DNA of 64,000 nucleotides from Desulfobulbaceae bacterium BRH_c16a (GTDB taxonomy: Bacteria; Desulfobacterota; Desulfobulbia; Desulfobulbales; Desulfocapsaceae): positions 1 to 64,000 of the forward strand of contig LADS01000063.1 of assembly GCA_000961725.1 (NCBI GenBank), read 5' to 3'. Positions 1-10,025 of this stretch are shown in pieces. Under the pieces are notes generated by a model, which had not been told where the DNA came from, made no database searches, and worked only from the letters and a program-made list of their open reading frames with translations. Each line of letters begins with the position of its first letter. The stretch's first letter is position 1. Made by a program: the position numbers and the translations under genes.

Positions 1-317
<317 letters not shown>

Positions 318-417
318 CATATTTTTTTGATCATTACTCTACTGGGTATTCTACTATTCAATTATCGATTCTTATACCGTAAGAGGAGGCTCATCCCCTC
401 CCCTTGCGACACCGCTT

Positions 418-536
<119 letters not shown>

Positions 537-545
537 TTTATAACT

Positions 546-582
546 AAGCCCCTTTGAGTTTTTTCTCAAAGGGGCTTTTGTT
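546..582 (+). terminator. Rho-independent terminator of the rRNA operon
   Basis: A perfect 13-base stem (AAGCCCCTTTGAG pairing with CTCAAAGGGGCTT) around a short T loop is followed by TTTTG and further T residues, ten bases after the 5S rRNA. It ends the rRNA transcription unit. Confidence 0.9.
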
Positions 583-763
583 GTTTCTGCGTCTTGCTAT
601 TCCATCAGGCGAGAGGCTGAAGGTTCACACATATGCAGCAAAGTTGGCGCTGGCAACTCTTAGCAGTTTGTGCTATGTAGAGCAACCGTTCCAATTTGAT
701 ATCATTATTTCGGTCTGCGTTACCGACCACCAATGCTATTTATCCTGTAGGCTTCCGGTTCTT

Positions 764-2212
764 ATGGTTTTTTCTTCCATAACCTTTCTCTTTTTTTTTC
801 TGCCGGCAGTGCTGGCAATCACCTTCTGCTCCGGCAAATGGAAAAATCCCGCCCTCCTGCTGGCCAGTCTGCTTTTTTATGCGTGGGGCGAGGGAATTTA
901 TCTGCTGGTTATGATAGGGTCGATAGTGATGAACTTCACCTGCGGCAGGCTGATGCGCCGCGGTACTTCATCTGAAAATCCTTCCCGCACCGTTCTTCTC
1001 CTGGCAATCATCGGCAATTTTGCTCTTCTCGGCTTTTTCAAATATGCCAATTTTATTGCCGAAAATCTGAATACGCTGCTGGTTCAAGTGCATCTGCCGA
1101 GCATCGAATTGGGCGCAGTACACCTGCCGATTGGAATTTCCTTCTTCACTTTTCAGGCTGTCTCATACCTGATCGATGTTTACCGGGGCAAAGTACAGGC
1201 ACAGACCAGTCTTATCCGTCTCGGACTGTATATCTCCCTTTTCCCGCAGCTCATTGCCGGTCCGATCGTCCGCTATCACGACATCGCCACATCCCTCGCC
1301 AAGAGAAAAGTGGATATGGCCGATTTCAGTGCCGGGGTGCAGCGATTTCTTCTCGGCCTGAGTAAGAAAGTTCTGCTGGCCAATCCACTGGCTTTTACCG
1401 CCGACAAGATCTTTGCCCTGCCACAGAGCGATCTGACCTCGCCTCTCGCCTGGCTCGGTGCTATATGCTATACTCTCCAGATTTACTATGACTTTTCAGG
1501 CTACTCCGATATGGCAATCGGTCTTGGCCGGATGTTTGGTTTCCGCTTTCTGGAGAACTTCAATTACCCCTATATCTCCGGATCGATCCGGGAATTCTGG
1601 CGAAGGTGGCATATATCTCTTTCCAGCTGGTTCAGGGACTATCTCTACATTCCCCTCGGTGGCAGCCGACGAGGGAAATTGCGCACGTACCTCAATCTCT
1701 TGATCGTTTTTCTGCTCTGTGGTTTGTGGCATGGTGCCAGCTGGACTTTTGTCTGCTGGGGCCTTTATCATGGCTTTTTTCTGGTTATCGAGCGTACCCG
1801 CTTAGGCTCGGCTTTGGACCTGCTCTGGCGACCACTGAGGTATAGCCTTACCCTGTGCATCATAGTGGTTGGCTGGGTGATCTTTCGCAGCGATTCCATT
1901 GGCTTCGCCTTCTCCTACCTCGGAATCATGTTCGGAGCCGCAGAAGAGACCGGCAGGTTGTCGCTCAGCATGTACACCAATCAAAAGCTTATCTTCGAGC
2001 TCACTATGGCCGTTATTTTTGCCGTTCCGGTCCTGCCTGCCCTGAGGAAGCTGCATGATCGGTTGATTGGCCGCTGCAGTACATCAACAGCCTTCTCCCT
2101 TGAAGCTTTTCTGGCGATCGGCCGACTGTCTGTGCTTGCGGTATTGAGCTATTTTTCCGCAATCAGCCTTGCGGCAGGTGTGTATAACCCATTTATTTAC
2201 TTTCGGTTTTAG
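764..2212 (+). CDS. MBOAT-family O-acyltransferase (AlgI-like)
   Basis: A 482-residue polytopic inner-membrane protein of the membrane-bound O-acyltransferase family, the AlgI/PatA/DltB type that passes acetyl groups across the membrane for polysaccharide modification. Hydrophobic segments run through the whole length. The family signatures are visible: REFWRRWHISLSSW near residue 280 and the catalytic-type histidine in LCGLWHGASWTF near residue 322. The frame is open further upstream, but that part overlaps the rRNA terminator and is not hydrophobic in the expected way, so ATG 764 (MVFSSITFLFFF, directly entering a membrane helix) is preferred. It lies 5 bases ahead of an AlgJ/AlgX-like gene, the usual partner, so the pair probably O-acetylates an exopolysaccharide. 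The polymer itself cannot be told from the window. Confidence 0.85.
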   Translation: MVFSSITFLFFFLPAVLAITFCSGKWKNPALLLASLLFYAWGEGIYLLVMIGSIVMNFTCGRLMRRGTSSENPSRTVLLLAIIGNFALLGFFKYANFIAENLNTLLVQVHLPSIELGAVHLPIGISFFTFQAVSYLIDVYRGKVQAQTSLIRLGLYISLFPQLIAGPIVRYHDIATSLAKRKVDMADFSAGVQRFLLGLSKKVLLANPLAFTADKIFALPQSDLTSPLAWLGAICYTLQIYYDFSGYSDMAIGLGRMFGFRFLENFNYPYISGSIREFWRRWHISLSSWFRDYLYIPLGGSRRGKLRTYLNLLIVFLLCGLWHGASWTFVCWGLYHGFFLVIERTRLGSALDLLWRPLRYSLTLCIIVVGWVIFRSDSIGFAFSYLGIMFGAAEETGRLSLSMYTNQKLIFELTMAVIFAVPVLPALRKLHDRLIGRCSTSTAFSLEAFLAIGRLSVLAVLSYFSAISLAAGVYNPFIYFRF

Positions 2213-2217
2213 CTGTC

Positions 2218-3408
2218 ATGGCAAACTCGATTTCGATAAAAAAATTTGCCGACAGACTTCTTGTCCTGCTGTTTCTGGGGTTTATTTTTTCTTCACCCCT
2301 GGCCATGCTGCTTTGTAAACAAACGGTCTGGTCGGATGCGGAAAAGCGCAGCCTTTCCCTTTTCCCGCCCCTGCCAACCAAATCCGGCGAATTCACCGAA
2401 TTCTTTTCATCGCTGGACGATTATTTCGACGATCATTTCGGCTTCCGGGAATTCTATATTCGTCGCTATCACCGGGAGCTAGATAAACGGTTCGGCATGA
2501 CGAGCACGAAGTCCCGGGTGATCAAGGGACTCGATGGATGGTATTTTTTATACGACTTCAATCTGATCGAGGATTTTCTCGGTCTCATCCCCTTGAACAA
2601 CGAACAGCTGGAAGCCTGGCTTGTGCGTCAGGATAAAAAACAGGCGTGGCTGCATGAACGCGATATTCACTACCTGTATATGGCTATTCCCAACAAGCAG
2701 ATGATCTACCCGCAATATGTGATGGATCATGCCATGACCATGAAGAAAACCACGCGCTTCGAACAGCTTCGCGAGTATGCAGGCAAACGTTTTCCCGATC
2801 ATATGATCGATCTGCACCGGCTCCTGCAGCCGGAATCCTTTCAAAAGCCCCTCTATTATAAAAATGATTCACACTGGAACGCGTTGGGCGCCTATGTGGC
2901 TTTTCTGGAGATTATGCACGCGATTTCAGCCTGGTTTCCAGGCGAAAACTTCTTCACCGATTTTGCTTTCGGCCCCGACAAAACCGGCCTGGGCGGCAAT
3001 ACCGGTAACGGCGGCGACCTGGCCATAATGCTTATGCAGGACGACCTTACCGAAACATACCCTCAAATAAAACCGTTTGTACGCTGCGGCCCTCACCGGC
3101 CCATACCTTACCGGCTCAGCAACATCATTCAAGAAGGTCAGGGGCGGGATTCATTCATGAGAACCTGCGGAAAGAAAAACCTGCGTGCGGTGGTGTTCCG
3201 GGACAGCTTCTTTGTGCCGCTGGAACCCTTCCTGTCGGAAAATTTCCGGGAAGTTATCTATCTCTGGAAAGAATTCGATCAACAAAACCTTGAGGAACTT
3301 TTGGTCCACTTCAAACCGGATGTTGTTATCGAAGCTGTGGTGGAAAGGCATGTTTTCGACTCCCTGCTGAACAGTGAAAAAGAAGAACATGCCCTGAAAC
3401 GGCAATAA
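2218..3408 (+). CDS. AlgJ/AlgX-like SGNH-hydrolase-fold protein for exopolysaccharide O-acetylation
   Basis: A 396-residue protein with an N-terminal membrane anchor (residues about 14-34) and a periplasmic SGNH-like domain. The motif YKNDSHWN near residue 218 supplies the Asp-His pair typical of AlgJ/AlgX/DHHW proteins, and FRDSF near residue 328 fits the serine-containing block. In alginate-type systems such a protein receives acetyl groups from the MBOAT transporter and transfers them to the polymer. It starts 5 bases after the MBOAT stop, which indicates co-transcription and a joint function. Substrate unknown. Confidence 0.8.
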   Translation: MANSISIKKFADRLLVLLFLGFIFSSPLAMLLCKQTVWSDAEKRSLSLFPPLPTKSGEFTEFFSSLDDYFDDHFGFREFYIRRYHRELDKRFGMTSTKSRVIKGLDGWYFLYDFNLIEDFLGLIPLNNEQLEAWLVRQDKKQAWLHERDIHYLYMAIPNKQMIYPQYVMDHAMTMKKTTRFEQLREYAGKRFPDHMIDLHRLLQPESFQKPLYYKNDSHWNALGAYVAFLEIMHAISAWFPGENFFTDFAFGPDKTGLGGNTGNGGDLAIMLMQDDLTETYPQIKPFVRCGPHRPIPYRLSNIIQEGQGRDSFMRTCGKKNLRAVVFRDSFFVPLEPFLSENFREVIYLWKEFDQQNLEELLVHFKPDVVIEAVVERHVFDSLLNSEKEEHALKRQ

Positions 3409-3441
3409 GCCTGGCCGCAGGTGAAGGCTGCGGCGCCCGAG

Positions 3442-3963
3442 CTACTCTCCCTCAAACTCCATTATGGCGAAGACATCGCAATCGACAATTCGCGATCTTC
3501 CTTTCAGGTCGGGCAACTCAATCAGAAAAGCACATTCGATAATCTTTGCGCCGAGTGCCCGCACAAGCTGGATGGTGGCGCCTACTGTCCCGCCGGTTGC
3601 GATAAGATCGTCGACAACAACTACCTTATCGCCCGCTTCCAGTGCGTCCTTATGGATTTCCAGGGTGCCCGAACCATATTCCAGACTGTACGATTCCTCA
3701 ACGGTTTCCGCCGGCAGCTTGCCTTTTTTTCGCACAGGGACAAATCCAACGCCAAGCTTATAGGCCAGCACCGCACCGAACACAAAACCGCGGGCGTCGA
3801 TCCCGACAATGTGGTCGATTTCCTGCTGCCGGTATCGTTCATAGAGAATATCGCAGGACGTGCGAAAGGCCTCGGGATGATTCATCAGGGTTGTCAGATC
3901 CCGGAAAATCACTCCGGGAATGGGCCAGTTGGGTATACTGCGCACACTGCTTTTCAGATTCAT
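3442..3963 (-). CDS. apt: Adenine phosphoribosyltransferase
   Basis: A 173-residue cytoplasmic enzyme that makes AMP from adenine and PRPP. The PRPP-binding motif VVVVDDLIATGGT is at residues 114-126. Length and N-terminal SIPNWPIPGVIFRD match the Apt family. A GAGGAAG ribosome site precedes ATG 3963. It is 28 bases downstream of an MTA phosphorylase gene on the same strand. The two steps together recover adenine from 5'-methylthioadenosine, so the pair reads as a dedicated salvage operon. Confidence 0.95.
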   Translation of the reverse strand: MNLKSSVRSIPNWPIPGVIFRDLTTLMNHPEAFRTSCDILYERYRQQEIDHIVGIDARGFVFGAVLAYKLGVGFVPVRKKGKLPAETVEESYSLEYGSGTLEIHKDALEAGDKVVVVDDLIATGGTVGATIQLVRALGAKIIECAFLIELPDLKGRSRIVDCDVFAIMEFEGE

Positions 3964-3991
3964 AGTCTTGTTCTTCCTCGGTTGAAATCGT

Positions 3992-4738
3992 TTATTGAAA
4001 CCCTTCGATGACCCTCACCAACAACCTGGTAACATTATCGGCGTTTTTATGAAACACCTCAAGGATTTCATCCCAGGTCACCGGTTTTTCGTCCTCTTTC
4101 CAGCAGTCGTAATCGGTCGACATGGCCACAGCCGCATAGGGAATCCCTGCCTCGTTGGCCAGCATAACCTCCGGAGCCGTCGACATATTGATGACATCCG
4201 CTCCCCACATCCGGAACATCTTCGATTCGGCGACGGTTGAAAACCGCGGTCCTTCGATAGTTGCCACACAACCGCGCGAATGGACCGCAAGTCCAAGGGC
4301 CTGCGCCGTTGCATTGAGCTTGTCGCGCAGCTCTTCGGCAAAGGGACGGGCCATGGCGGTATGACGTGGACCGGAGGCAAAGGAGTCAAAAAATGTATTT
4401 TTCCTGAACCTGGTAAAGTCGATGAACTGATCGAGTACCACCAGATGGCCCCGGTCGATTTCTTCCCGAAGGCTGCCGCAGGCAGTAGTGGCAATGATAT
4501 GAGTGACGCCAATCGCTTTCATCGCCGAGATATTGGCCTGATTATTGATCTCTGTCGGGCTGAACTGGTGACTGCGGCCGTGTCGTGCCAGGATAACCGT
4601 TTCGATTCCACCGATCCTGCCGGACAGAAGCGAAGAGGAAGGTTTTCCGTATTCGGTGTTTACCTCGATTGTCTGCGGGTCTTTCAGGATATCGGGATTG
4701 TCGAGTCCGGACCCGCCGATTATTCCGATCTTCACCAT
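3992..4738 (-). CDS. mtnP: S-methyl-5'-thioadenosine phosphorylase
   Basis: A 248-residue PNP/MTAP-family nucleoside phosphorylase that splits methylthioadenosine into adenine and methylthioribose-1-phosphate. N-terminal IGIIGGSGLDNP, HGRSHQFSPTEINNQANI (substrate/phosphate loop) and INMSTAPEVMLANEAGIPY are family signatures; the serine-threonine pair in MSTAPE favours MTA over purely purine substrates. A GGATAGGAG ribosome site precedes ATG 4738. It heads a two-gene unit with apt. Confidence 0.92.
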   Translation of the reverse strand: MVKIGIIGGSGLDNPDILKDPQTIEVNTEYGKPSSSLLSGRIGGIETVILARHGRSHQFSPTEINNQANISAMKAIGVTHIIATTACGSLREEIDRGHLVVLDQFIDFTRFRKNTFFDSFASGPRHTAMARPFAEELRDKLNATAQALGLAVHSRGCVATIEGPRFSTVAESKMFRMWGADVINMSTAPEVMLANEAGIPYAAVAMSTDYDCWKEDEKPVTWDEILEVFHKNADNVTRLLVRVIEGFQ

Positions 4739-4967
4739 AATATGCTCCTATCCGATTGTCAGAACGTTTTTGTTTTGCTGTAAAAATCTTCTCAAGCCTC
4801 AAGTTGGCTACATTATCGAACTCCCGAATCAGAAGCAACTTTTTTATCATTGTTGATCGTGAATCGAAAATTGAAAGAATTGACTTTCCGCACCGTTCAG
4901 TCAATAATAAGCGAGGCGGGTAACAGAGATTCCGCCAACGCCGCCTTCAACCTCTAGGAGACGAAAA

Positions 4968-6119
4968 ATGCTGGAGTTAAGAAAATTTGTCGCCCCTGAA
5001 TTCATCTTTGGTCCAAGAGCATTGCAGCTCATCGGCCGCTATCTGAGCAACTTCGGCGCCAAAAAAGTCCTCATTGTGACCGATCAGGGTATCATTGACG
5101 CCGGCTGGCTGGCGGAACTCACCCGCCTCCACACTGAAGAAGGCATAGAATCAGCAGTATTTTCCTCGGTTTCAGCCAATCCTCGCGACACAGAAGTCAT
5201 GGAGGGAGCCGAGTTCTACCATCAGGAGCATTGCGATGTGATCGTTGCCCTCGGCGGCGGCAGCCCCATGGACTGCGCCAAAGGCATCGGCATCGTCAGC
5301 ACCAACCGCGAGAACATTCTCTCTTTTGAAGGCATCGACAATGTCGCAGTCCCCGGTCCACCCCTCATCTGTATCCCGACAACCGCCGGCTCCTCGGCAG
5401 ATGTTTCCCAGTTTGCCATCATCTCCGATACCGCCGACAGGAGAAAGATTGCCATAGTCAGTAAGACGGTAGTCCCGGACGTGGCACTGATCGATCCGCT
5501 CACGACGATCACCATGAGTCCTTACCTGACAGCCTGCACCGGCGTGGACGCACTGGTTCATGCCATAGAGGCCTATGTTTCCACCGCAAATTCGCCGATC
5601 CTCGATCTGCACGCCCTGGAAGCGGTCAGACTGATCTGCAGCAATCTGCCCAAAGTGCTCGATGCTCCCGACGATAAGATTCTGCGCAGTAATCTGACGC
5701 TTGCAAGTCTTCAGGCCGGCCTGGCGTTCTCCAATGCCAGCCTAGGCGCGGTTCATGCCATGGCCCACAGCCTTGGCGGTCTGCTCGATCTTCCCCACGG
5801 AGAATGTAACGCGCTTCTTCTTGACCATGTGATCGCTTATAATTTTCCGGAGGCTGTCGAACGCTACGCCCGGATTGCCCAGGCGATGGGTCTTGAAATA
5901 CAGGGAAAACAACCCGCGAAAATCAAGCAGGCAATACTTGCCGAGATTCGCAACCTGAAAACGCAGGTCGGCATTCATAGCAGCCTTGGCCAGAAAGGCG
6001 CCACTTTATCCGATATTCCTCATCTTGCCCGCAAAGCTCTCAACGATCCATGCATGGTGACAAACCCCAGGATACCGAACCAGCGTGATATCGAGGTCAT
6101 TTATGAAGAAGCCCTCTGA
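4968..6119 (+). CDS. Iron-containing alcohol dehydrogenase
   Basis: A 383-residue group III (Fe-dependent) alcohol dehydrogenase. The NAD(P)-binding segment VALGGGSPMDCAKGIG lies near residues 91-106, and the metal-ligand region AVHAMAHSLGGLLDLPHGECNA near residues 262-283 (in two blocks: AVHAMAHS and DLPHGECNA). AGGAG lies 6 bases before ATG 4968. Substrate (ethanol, butanol, lactaldehyde, etc.) cannot be assigned. Its 3' end overlaps the start of a histidine kinase gene by 17 bases, which suggests co-transcription. Confidence 0.88.
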   Translation: MLELRKFVAPEFIFGPRALQLIGRYLSNFGAKKVLIVTDQGIIDAGWLAELTRLHTEEGIESAVFSSVSANPRDTEVMEGAEFYHQEHCDVIVALGGGSPMDCAKGIGIVSTNRENILSFEGIDNVAVPGPPLICIPTTAGSSADVSQFAIISDTADRRKIAIVSKTVVPDVALIDPLTTITMSPYLTACTGVDALVHAIEAYVSTANSPILDLHALEAVRLICSNLPKVLDAPDDKILRSNLTLASLQAGLAFSNASLGAVHAMAHSLGGLLDLPHGECNALLLDHVIAYNFPEAVERYARIAQAMGLEIQGKQPAKIKQAILAEIRNLKTQVGIHSSLGQKGATLSDIPHLARKALNDPCMVTNPRIPNQRDIEVIYEEAL

Positions 6120-7461
6120 CCATGAGGCTACCCGCGAGCAACTCCGGCAAAGCATCATCGGGCTGGGTGAAAGGTCCATCCGTAAGAGCTATTACCCCGA
6201 ACTCCAGCAACGTATTGCCGAGCTCGAACGATCGAACAGAGAACTGCAGGAGGAAATTGCCGAAAGAATAGAGGCCCAGGCCTCGGCCAAAAAACTCGCC
6301 CAGCAACTCCAGCAGTCCCAAAAAATGGAAGCGATCGGCACTCTTGCCGGTGGAATCGCTCACGATTTCAACAACATCCTGTCAGCTATAATCGGTTACA
6401 CAGAGCTTGCGCAATTGCATATGATCACAGGGTGCGACCGGAAGCAATGCCCTGCTGCGGGAGATCTCGACCGTGTCCTCTTCGCTTCAGAGAGAGCAAA
6501 AGAACTGGTTCGGCAGATCCTTACCTTCAGCCGCCAACAGGATTACGAGCGCAGCCCCCTGCAACTCAATCAGGTGGTAACCGACGCCCTCGGCCTGCTC
6601 CGTTCTTCCCTGCCGCAATCCATGGAAATCCGGACGAAATTCGACACGGACGATACGCTTATCCTGGGCAACGCCACCCAGATCCACCAGATCGTCATGA
6701 ACCTCGGAACCAATGCCAAACATGCATTAGGAAAAAGCGGCGGGGTTCTGGCGGTTGAAATCAATCGTATTGAGATAGAGCCGATCGATGCAAAATCGAA
6801 AAATCTGCAACTCGCACCGGGGCCATATCTCCTCCTCAAATTCTGCGATAACGGCTGCGGCATGGAACGGGCCATGCTCGACAGGATTTTCGACCCCTAT
6901 TTCACCACCAAACCGAAAGATCAGGGAACCGGCATGGGCCTGGCGGTAGTTCATGGCATAGTCAAGAGCCATGGCGGACTGATAACCGTCTACAGCGAAC
7001 CCGGTAAGGGAACCAGCTTTCTTATGTATTTTCCGCAACTGGTCGATCTCCCCGCCGAACAAAGCTTAACATTCAGCCGAAAGATCCCAACAGGGACCGA
7101 ACGTATCCTGCTGGTTGACGATGAAGCGCTGATTGCACAAATGCAGGGGCGTGTTCTGGAAAGTCTTGGCTATACGGTCACTGTCGAGACCGATCCCCTG
7201 CAGGCTTTGGAAACATTTTCCGCCGGTCCCTCGGCATATGACCTGATTATCACCGACATGACGATGCCCAGGATGAACGGGGCCGACTTGACCCAGCGTA
7301 TTCTCAGGATTCAAGCCGATATACCGGTCATCCTCTGCACCGGATTCAGCGAACTGATCAATGAGAGCAAGGCCCGCGCCATCGGCGTGAAGTCTTTCGC
7401 CATGAAGCCTCTGGTGCGAAAAACCATAGCCGAGATTGTGAGGAAGGCTCTGGAGTCCTGA
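6103..7461 (+). CDS. Cytoplasmic hybrid histidine kinase with C-terminal receiver domain
   Basis: A 452-residue sensor-kinase hybrid without membrane segments. Order: a coiled-coil region (residues about 20-75, many Glu/Gln/Leu), HisKA with the H-box LAGGIAHDFNNILS (phospho-His about residue 87), HATPase_c with NLGTNAKHAL, DNGCGM and GTGMGLAVVHGI, and a receiver domain with DDE near the start and phospho-Asp in IITDMTMPRMNG. ATG 6103 is preferred to GTG 6085 because GAGGT lies 6 bases before it; it overlaps the Fe-alcohol dehydrogenase gene. The input signal must come from the coiled-coil part or a partner, as no PAS or GAF domain is visible. Confidence 0.87.
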   Translation: MKKPSDHEATREQLRQSIIGLGERSIRKSYYPELQQRIAELERSNRELQEEIAERIEAQASAKKLAQQLQQSQKMEAIGTLAGGIAHDFNNILSAIIGYTELAQLHMITGCDRKQCPAAGDLDRVLFASERAKELVRQILTFSRQQDYERSPLQLNQVVTDALGLLRSSLPQSMEIRTKFDTDDTLILGNATQIHQIVMNLGTNAKHALGKSGGVLAVEINRIEIEPIDAKSKNLQLAPGPYLLLKFCDNGCGMERAMLDRIFDPYFTTKPKDQGTGMGLAVVHGIVKSHGGLITVYSEPGKGTSFLMYFPQLVDLPAEQSLTFSRKIPTGTERILLVDDEALIAQMQGRVLESLGYTVTVETDPLQALETFSAGPSAYDLIITDMTMPRMNGADLTQRILRIQADIPVILCTGFSELINESKARAIGVKSFAMKPLVRKTIAEIVRKALES

Positions 7462-7521
7462 GCATACTTTCATTATCAGCGGCACAGATTCTCCTTAATT
7501 GTTCACCCGATTTTCATCTCC

Positions 7522-8034
7522 ATGCAAAATCCTCTGCAAAGTGTCCGGGAACATTCACGCGGCAGCCTATGGCTGCCGGTAAGCCTCCTCGTTTTTACCA
7601 TTGCCACCGACCACATTACCAAAACGGCAGCCAGAAAAGTCCTCGCAGATTCCGGCGAGATCCCACTCCTCGGCGGCCTGGTGAAGTTTTCCCTGGTCGA
7701 GAACTTTGAAGGTTTTCTGGGTATCGTGCGGGGCCTGCCACCGAGCCTGCAGTTCTTTTTTCTGTATGTTTGTGTCACCCTCCTCCTCGCCTGCTGTCTG
7801 GCCTATCTTTTTTTTCTCAACAAAAGTTCCCGGTATGATATTCCACTGGCTCTGGTGACCGGCGGCGGCTTGAGCAACCTCCTCGACAGGCTCCTGAACA
7901 ATGGCGGCGTTACCGACTTCATGATCATTGCCGTCGGTGGTCTGCAGACCGGCATTTTCAATCTGGCGGATGTCTATATTCTTTTTGGCTCTTTCATTCT
8001 CGGCTTCTCGTTCTTTTCCCGCATCGAACGGTAA
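7522..8034 (+). CDS. lspA: Signal peptidase II (lipoprotein signal peptidase)-like protein
   Basis: A 170-residue protein with four hydrophobic segments and the LspA layout: TDHITK near residue 27 (family DxxxK), VENFEGFLGI in place of the usual NxGxAFG block, then the two catalytic aspartates in SNLLDRL and FNLADVYI. The usual Gly in GGxSNLxDR is kept. It is shorter on conservation than standard LspA (Glu-Gly-Phe-Leu-Gly instead of Asn-x-Gly-x-Ala-Phe), so it may be a second, divergent copy. Start at ATG 7522; the ribosome site is weak. Confidence 0.75.
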   Translation: MQNPLQSVREHSRGSLWLPVSLLVFTIATDHITKTAARKVLADSGEIPLLGGLVKFSLVENFEGFLGIVRGLPPSLQFFFLYVCVTLLLACCLAYLFFLNKSSRYDIPLALVTGGGLSNLLDRLLNNGGVTDFMIIAVGGLQTGIFNLADVYILFGSFILGFSFFSRIER

Positions 8035-8205
8035 TGCCGTAAGCCTGCCTCGAAAACGATCTCCGGCCGTTCATACTTCCGGTTTTTTTCTCGAGCATTT
8101 CTCCGCCAATCCAGGTAATAATGGAGGTTTCCAAAATATTTCGGGAAGAACGAGGTTCCTGCCTCAAATGCGCAATAACCACAAATTATAAATACGGAGT
8201 CTCCA

Positions 8206-9321
8206 ATGCTAAAAGTAGGATTTATCGGTTGGCGGGGAATGGTCGGTTCTGTTCTCATGGAGAGAATGGTTGCAGAAAACGATTTCCAGGGCTTTGAACC
8301 GGTGTTCTTCACGACCTCCCAGTCTGGGCAGCCCGGTCCTGATGTCGGCGGGGCCAAACCTCTCGAAGATGCCATGAATATTGACCGGCTGGCCGAAATG
8401 GATATCATCGTCTCGTGCCAGGGCGGGAGTTACACCACCAGTGTCTATGAAACCCTTCGCAGCCGCTGGAACGGCTACTGGATAGACGCAGCCTCGACCA
8501 TCCGGATGAAAGACGATGCTATCATCATTCTCGACCCGGTAAACAGGGCGGTCATAGACAGAGGGCTTGAAAGTGGCATAAAAAACTATATCGGCGGCAA
8601 CTGTACCGTCTCCCTGATGCTCATGGGCCTCGGCGGGCTCTTCGCCCACGATCTGGTCGAATGGATAAGCTCGATGACCTATCAGGCGGCAAGCGGTGCA
8701 GGGGCCAAGAACATGCGCGAATTAATCAGCCAGATGGGTGAGCTTGCCGGAGATGTAGGAGATCTTCTGGCCGATCCCTCTTCGGCTATCCTCGATATCG
8801 ACCGTAAGATCACTGCCAAGCTGAACGACGGTTCGCTTACCATGGACAACTGGGGCGTTCCCCTGGCGGCAAGTTTGATCCCATGGATCGATGTTCCGGT
8901 CGCAGGCGGTCAGTCCAAGGAAGAGTGGAAGGGCATCGCCGAAACCAACAAGATACTCGGCAGAACCGGGAACCGGATCGTCCCTATCGACGGTCTCTGT
9001 GTGCGTATCGGTGCGATGCGCTGCCATTCCCAGGGACTGACGATCAAGCTGAAAAAAGATGTCAGTGTCGAGGAAATCGAGAAGATCATCGCCGGCCATA
9101 ACGAGTGGGTGAAAGTCATCCCCAACGACCGCCAGATCAGTTCACGAGAGCTTACCCCGGTAAAAGTCTCCGGAACCTTGACCGTTCCGGTCGGCAGGAT
9201 TCATAAGCTCAATATCGGCCCCCAATATCTGGCCGCCTTCACCGTCGGCGATCAACTGCTCTGGGGTGCGGCGGAACCGGTGCGTCGAATGCTGAACATT
9301 GTGCTTGCCTATCTGCGATGA
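8206..9321 (+). CDS. asd: Aspartate-semialdehyde dehydrogenase
   Basis: A 371-residue enzyme reducing aspartyl-phosphate to aspartate semialdehyde in the lysine/threonine/methionine and diaminopimelate pathway. N-terminal NADP-binding GFIGWRGMVGSVLM and the catalytic cysteine in GGNCTVSLMLMG (about Cys133) match the Gram-negative (E. coli-like) Asd type, as does the length. GGAG lies 8 bases before ATG 8206. Two very small genes follow on the same strand. Confidence 0.95.
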   Translation: MLKVGFIGWRGMVGSVLMERMVAENDFQGFEPVFFTTSQSGQPGPDVGGAKPLEDAMNIDRLAEMDIIVSCQGGSYTTSVYETLRSRWNGYWIDAASTIRMKDDAIIILDPVNRAVIDRGLESGIKNYIGGNCTVSLMLMGLGGLFAHDLVEWISSMTYQAASGAGAKNMRELISQMGELAGDVGDLLADPSSAILDIDRKITAKLNDGSLTMDNWGVPLAASLIPWIDVPVAGGQSKEEWKGIAETNKILGRTGNRIVPIDGLCVRIGAMRCHSQGLTIKLKKDVSVEEIEKIIAGHNEWVKVIPNDRQISSRELTPVKVSGTLTVPVGRIHKLNIGPQYLAAFTVGDQLLWGAAEPVRRMLNIVLAYLR

Positions 9322-9388
9322 TTATGAAGATAAAGGTACCCGCATGAGGCCACGGGTGCCTTTATCGATCGATAGAGGAGTTGCAACA

Positions 9389-9571
9389 GTGCCGAATGAA
9401 TTTTCAGTAAAGATCCATGACTATCTCAGCCGGAAAATAGCCGAGGCGGAAAAAGCAGTTGCCTGCGAAGATGAGCATTCGCCCTTCTATCGCGGGCAAC
9501 TCGAGGAACTGCACTGGATGCGTGCCTGGCTCAAAGAAAATGTCGATCTCAAAGACTTCACCTACTACTGA
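9389..9571 (+). CDS. Small conserved-type hypothetical protein (paralogue of next gene)
   Basis: A 60-residue soluble, charged, probably all-helical protein. GTG 9389 is chosen because GAGGAG stands 8 bases before it; an earlier in-frame ATG at 9344 has no such site. The C-terminal half, YRGQLEELHWMRAWLKENVD, has the same spacing as YLQGRLAAVNEFSIFLKDNF of the next gene, so the two look like a tandem duplication that has diverged. It lies 67 bases after asd. No function is recognised. Confidence 0.65.
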   Translation: MPNEFSVKIHDYLSRKIAEAEKAVACEDEHSPFYRGQLEELHWMRAWLKENVDLKDFTYY

Positions 9572-9585
9572 TTCGGGCAACAATA

Positions 9586-9786
9586 ATGGCTTATAGTTAT
9601 CTTCTCGATCTTTATCGTACTCTCGCCGAGAAAGAAAACGAAATCAAAAAACGGCAAGAAGCCCCTTCGGTATCTCTGGAGGCCGATACATACCTGCAGG
9701 GTCGACTTGCCGCAGTCAACGAATTTTCGATTTTTCTAAAAGACAACTTTCACACACAACTCCCTCGCAGATTGCGTCAGAAATAG
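9586..9786 (+). CDS. Small hypothetical protein, related to the preceding one
   Basis: A 66-residue helical, charged protein starting 14 bases after the preceding small gene. N-terminal YSYLLDLYRTLAEKENEI looks like an amphipathic helix, and its second half aligns with the preceding protein (Y-x-x-G-R/Q-L ... F/M ... F/W-L-K-D/E-N). No enzyme motif, membrane segment or signal peptide. Function unknown; perhaps a small regulator or adaptor. Confidence 0.6.
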   Translation: MAYSYLLDLYRTLAEKENEIKKRQEAPSVSLEADTYLQGRLAAVNEFSIFLKDNFHTQLPRRLRQK

Positions 9787-10025
9787 AGCTCTCCGCTCTG
9801 AAACTCTTCATCGCTAGCTGTTGAGCATAAGGCAGGCTGCGGTTACCGTCACAGTCAGCAGCGCCCCAGATTGTCAGTTCCTCTATGAATACCCGAAGCT
9901 ATTGTTCTATTCTTGGGTTCACTTGTTAATCGCCTTTATTTTCTGCTACAATTAATTTCGATCCCCCATACATCTTTCCTGAAGTTAAGGAAACATTTCG
10001 AAGGCACTAAATAAGGAAAATTATC

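Noticed and set aside
554..763. N-terminal extension of the MBOAT gene
   Set aside because: The extension overlaps the rRNA terminator and lacks family features; ATG 764 enters the first membrane helix directly.
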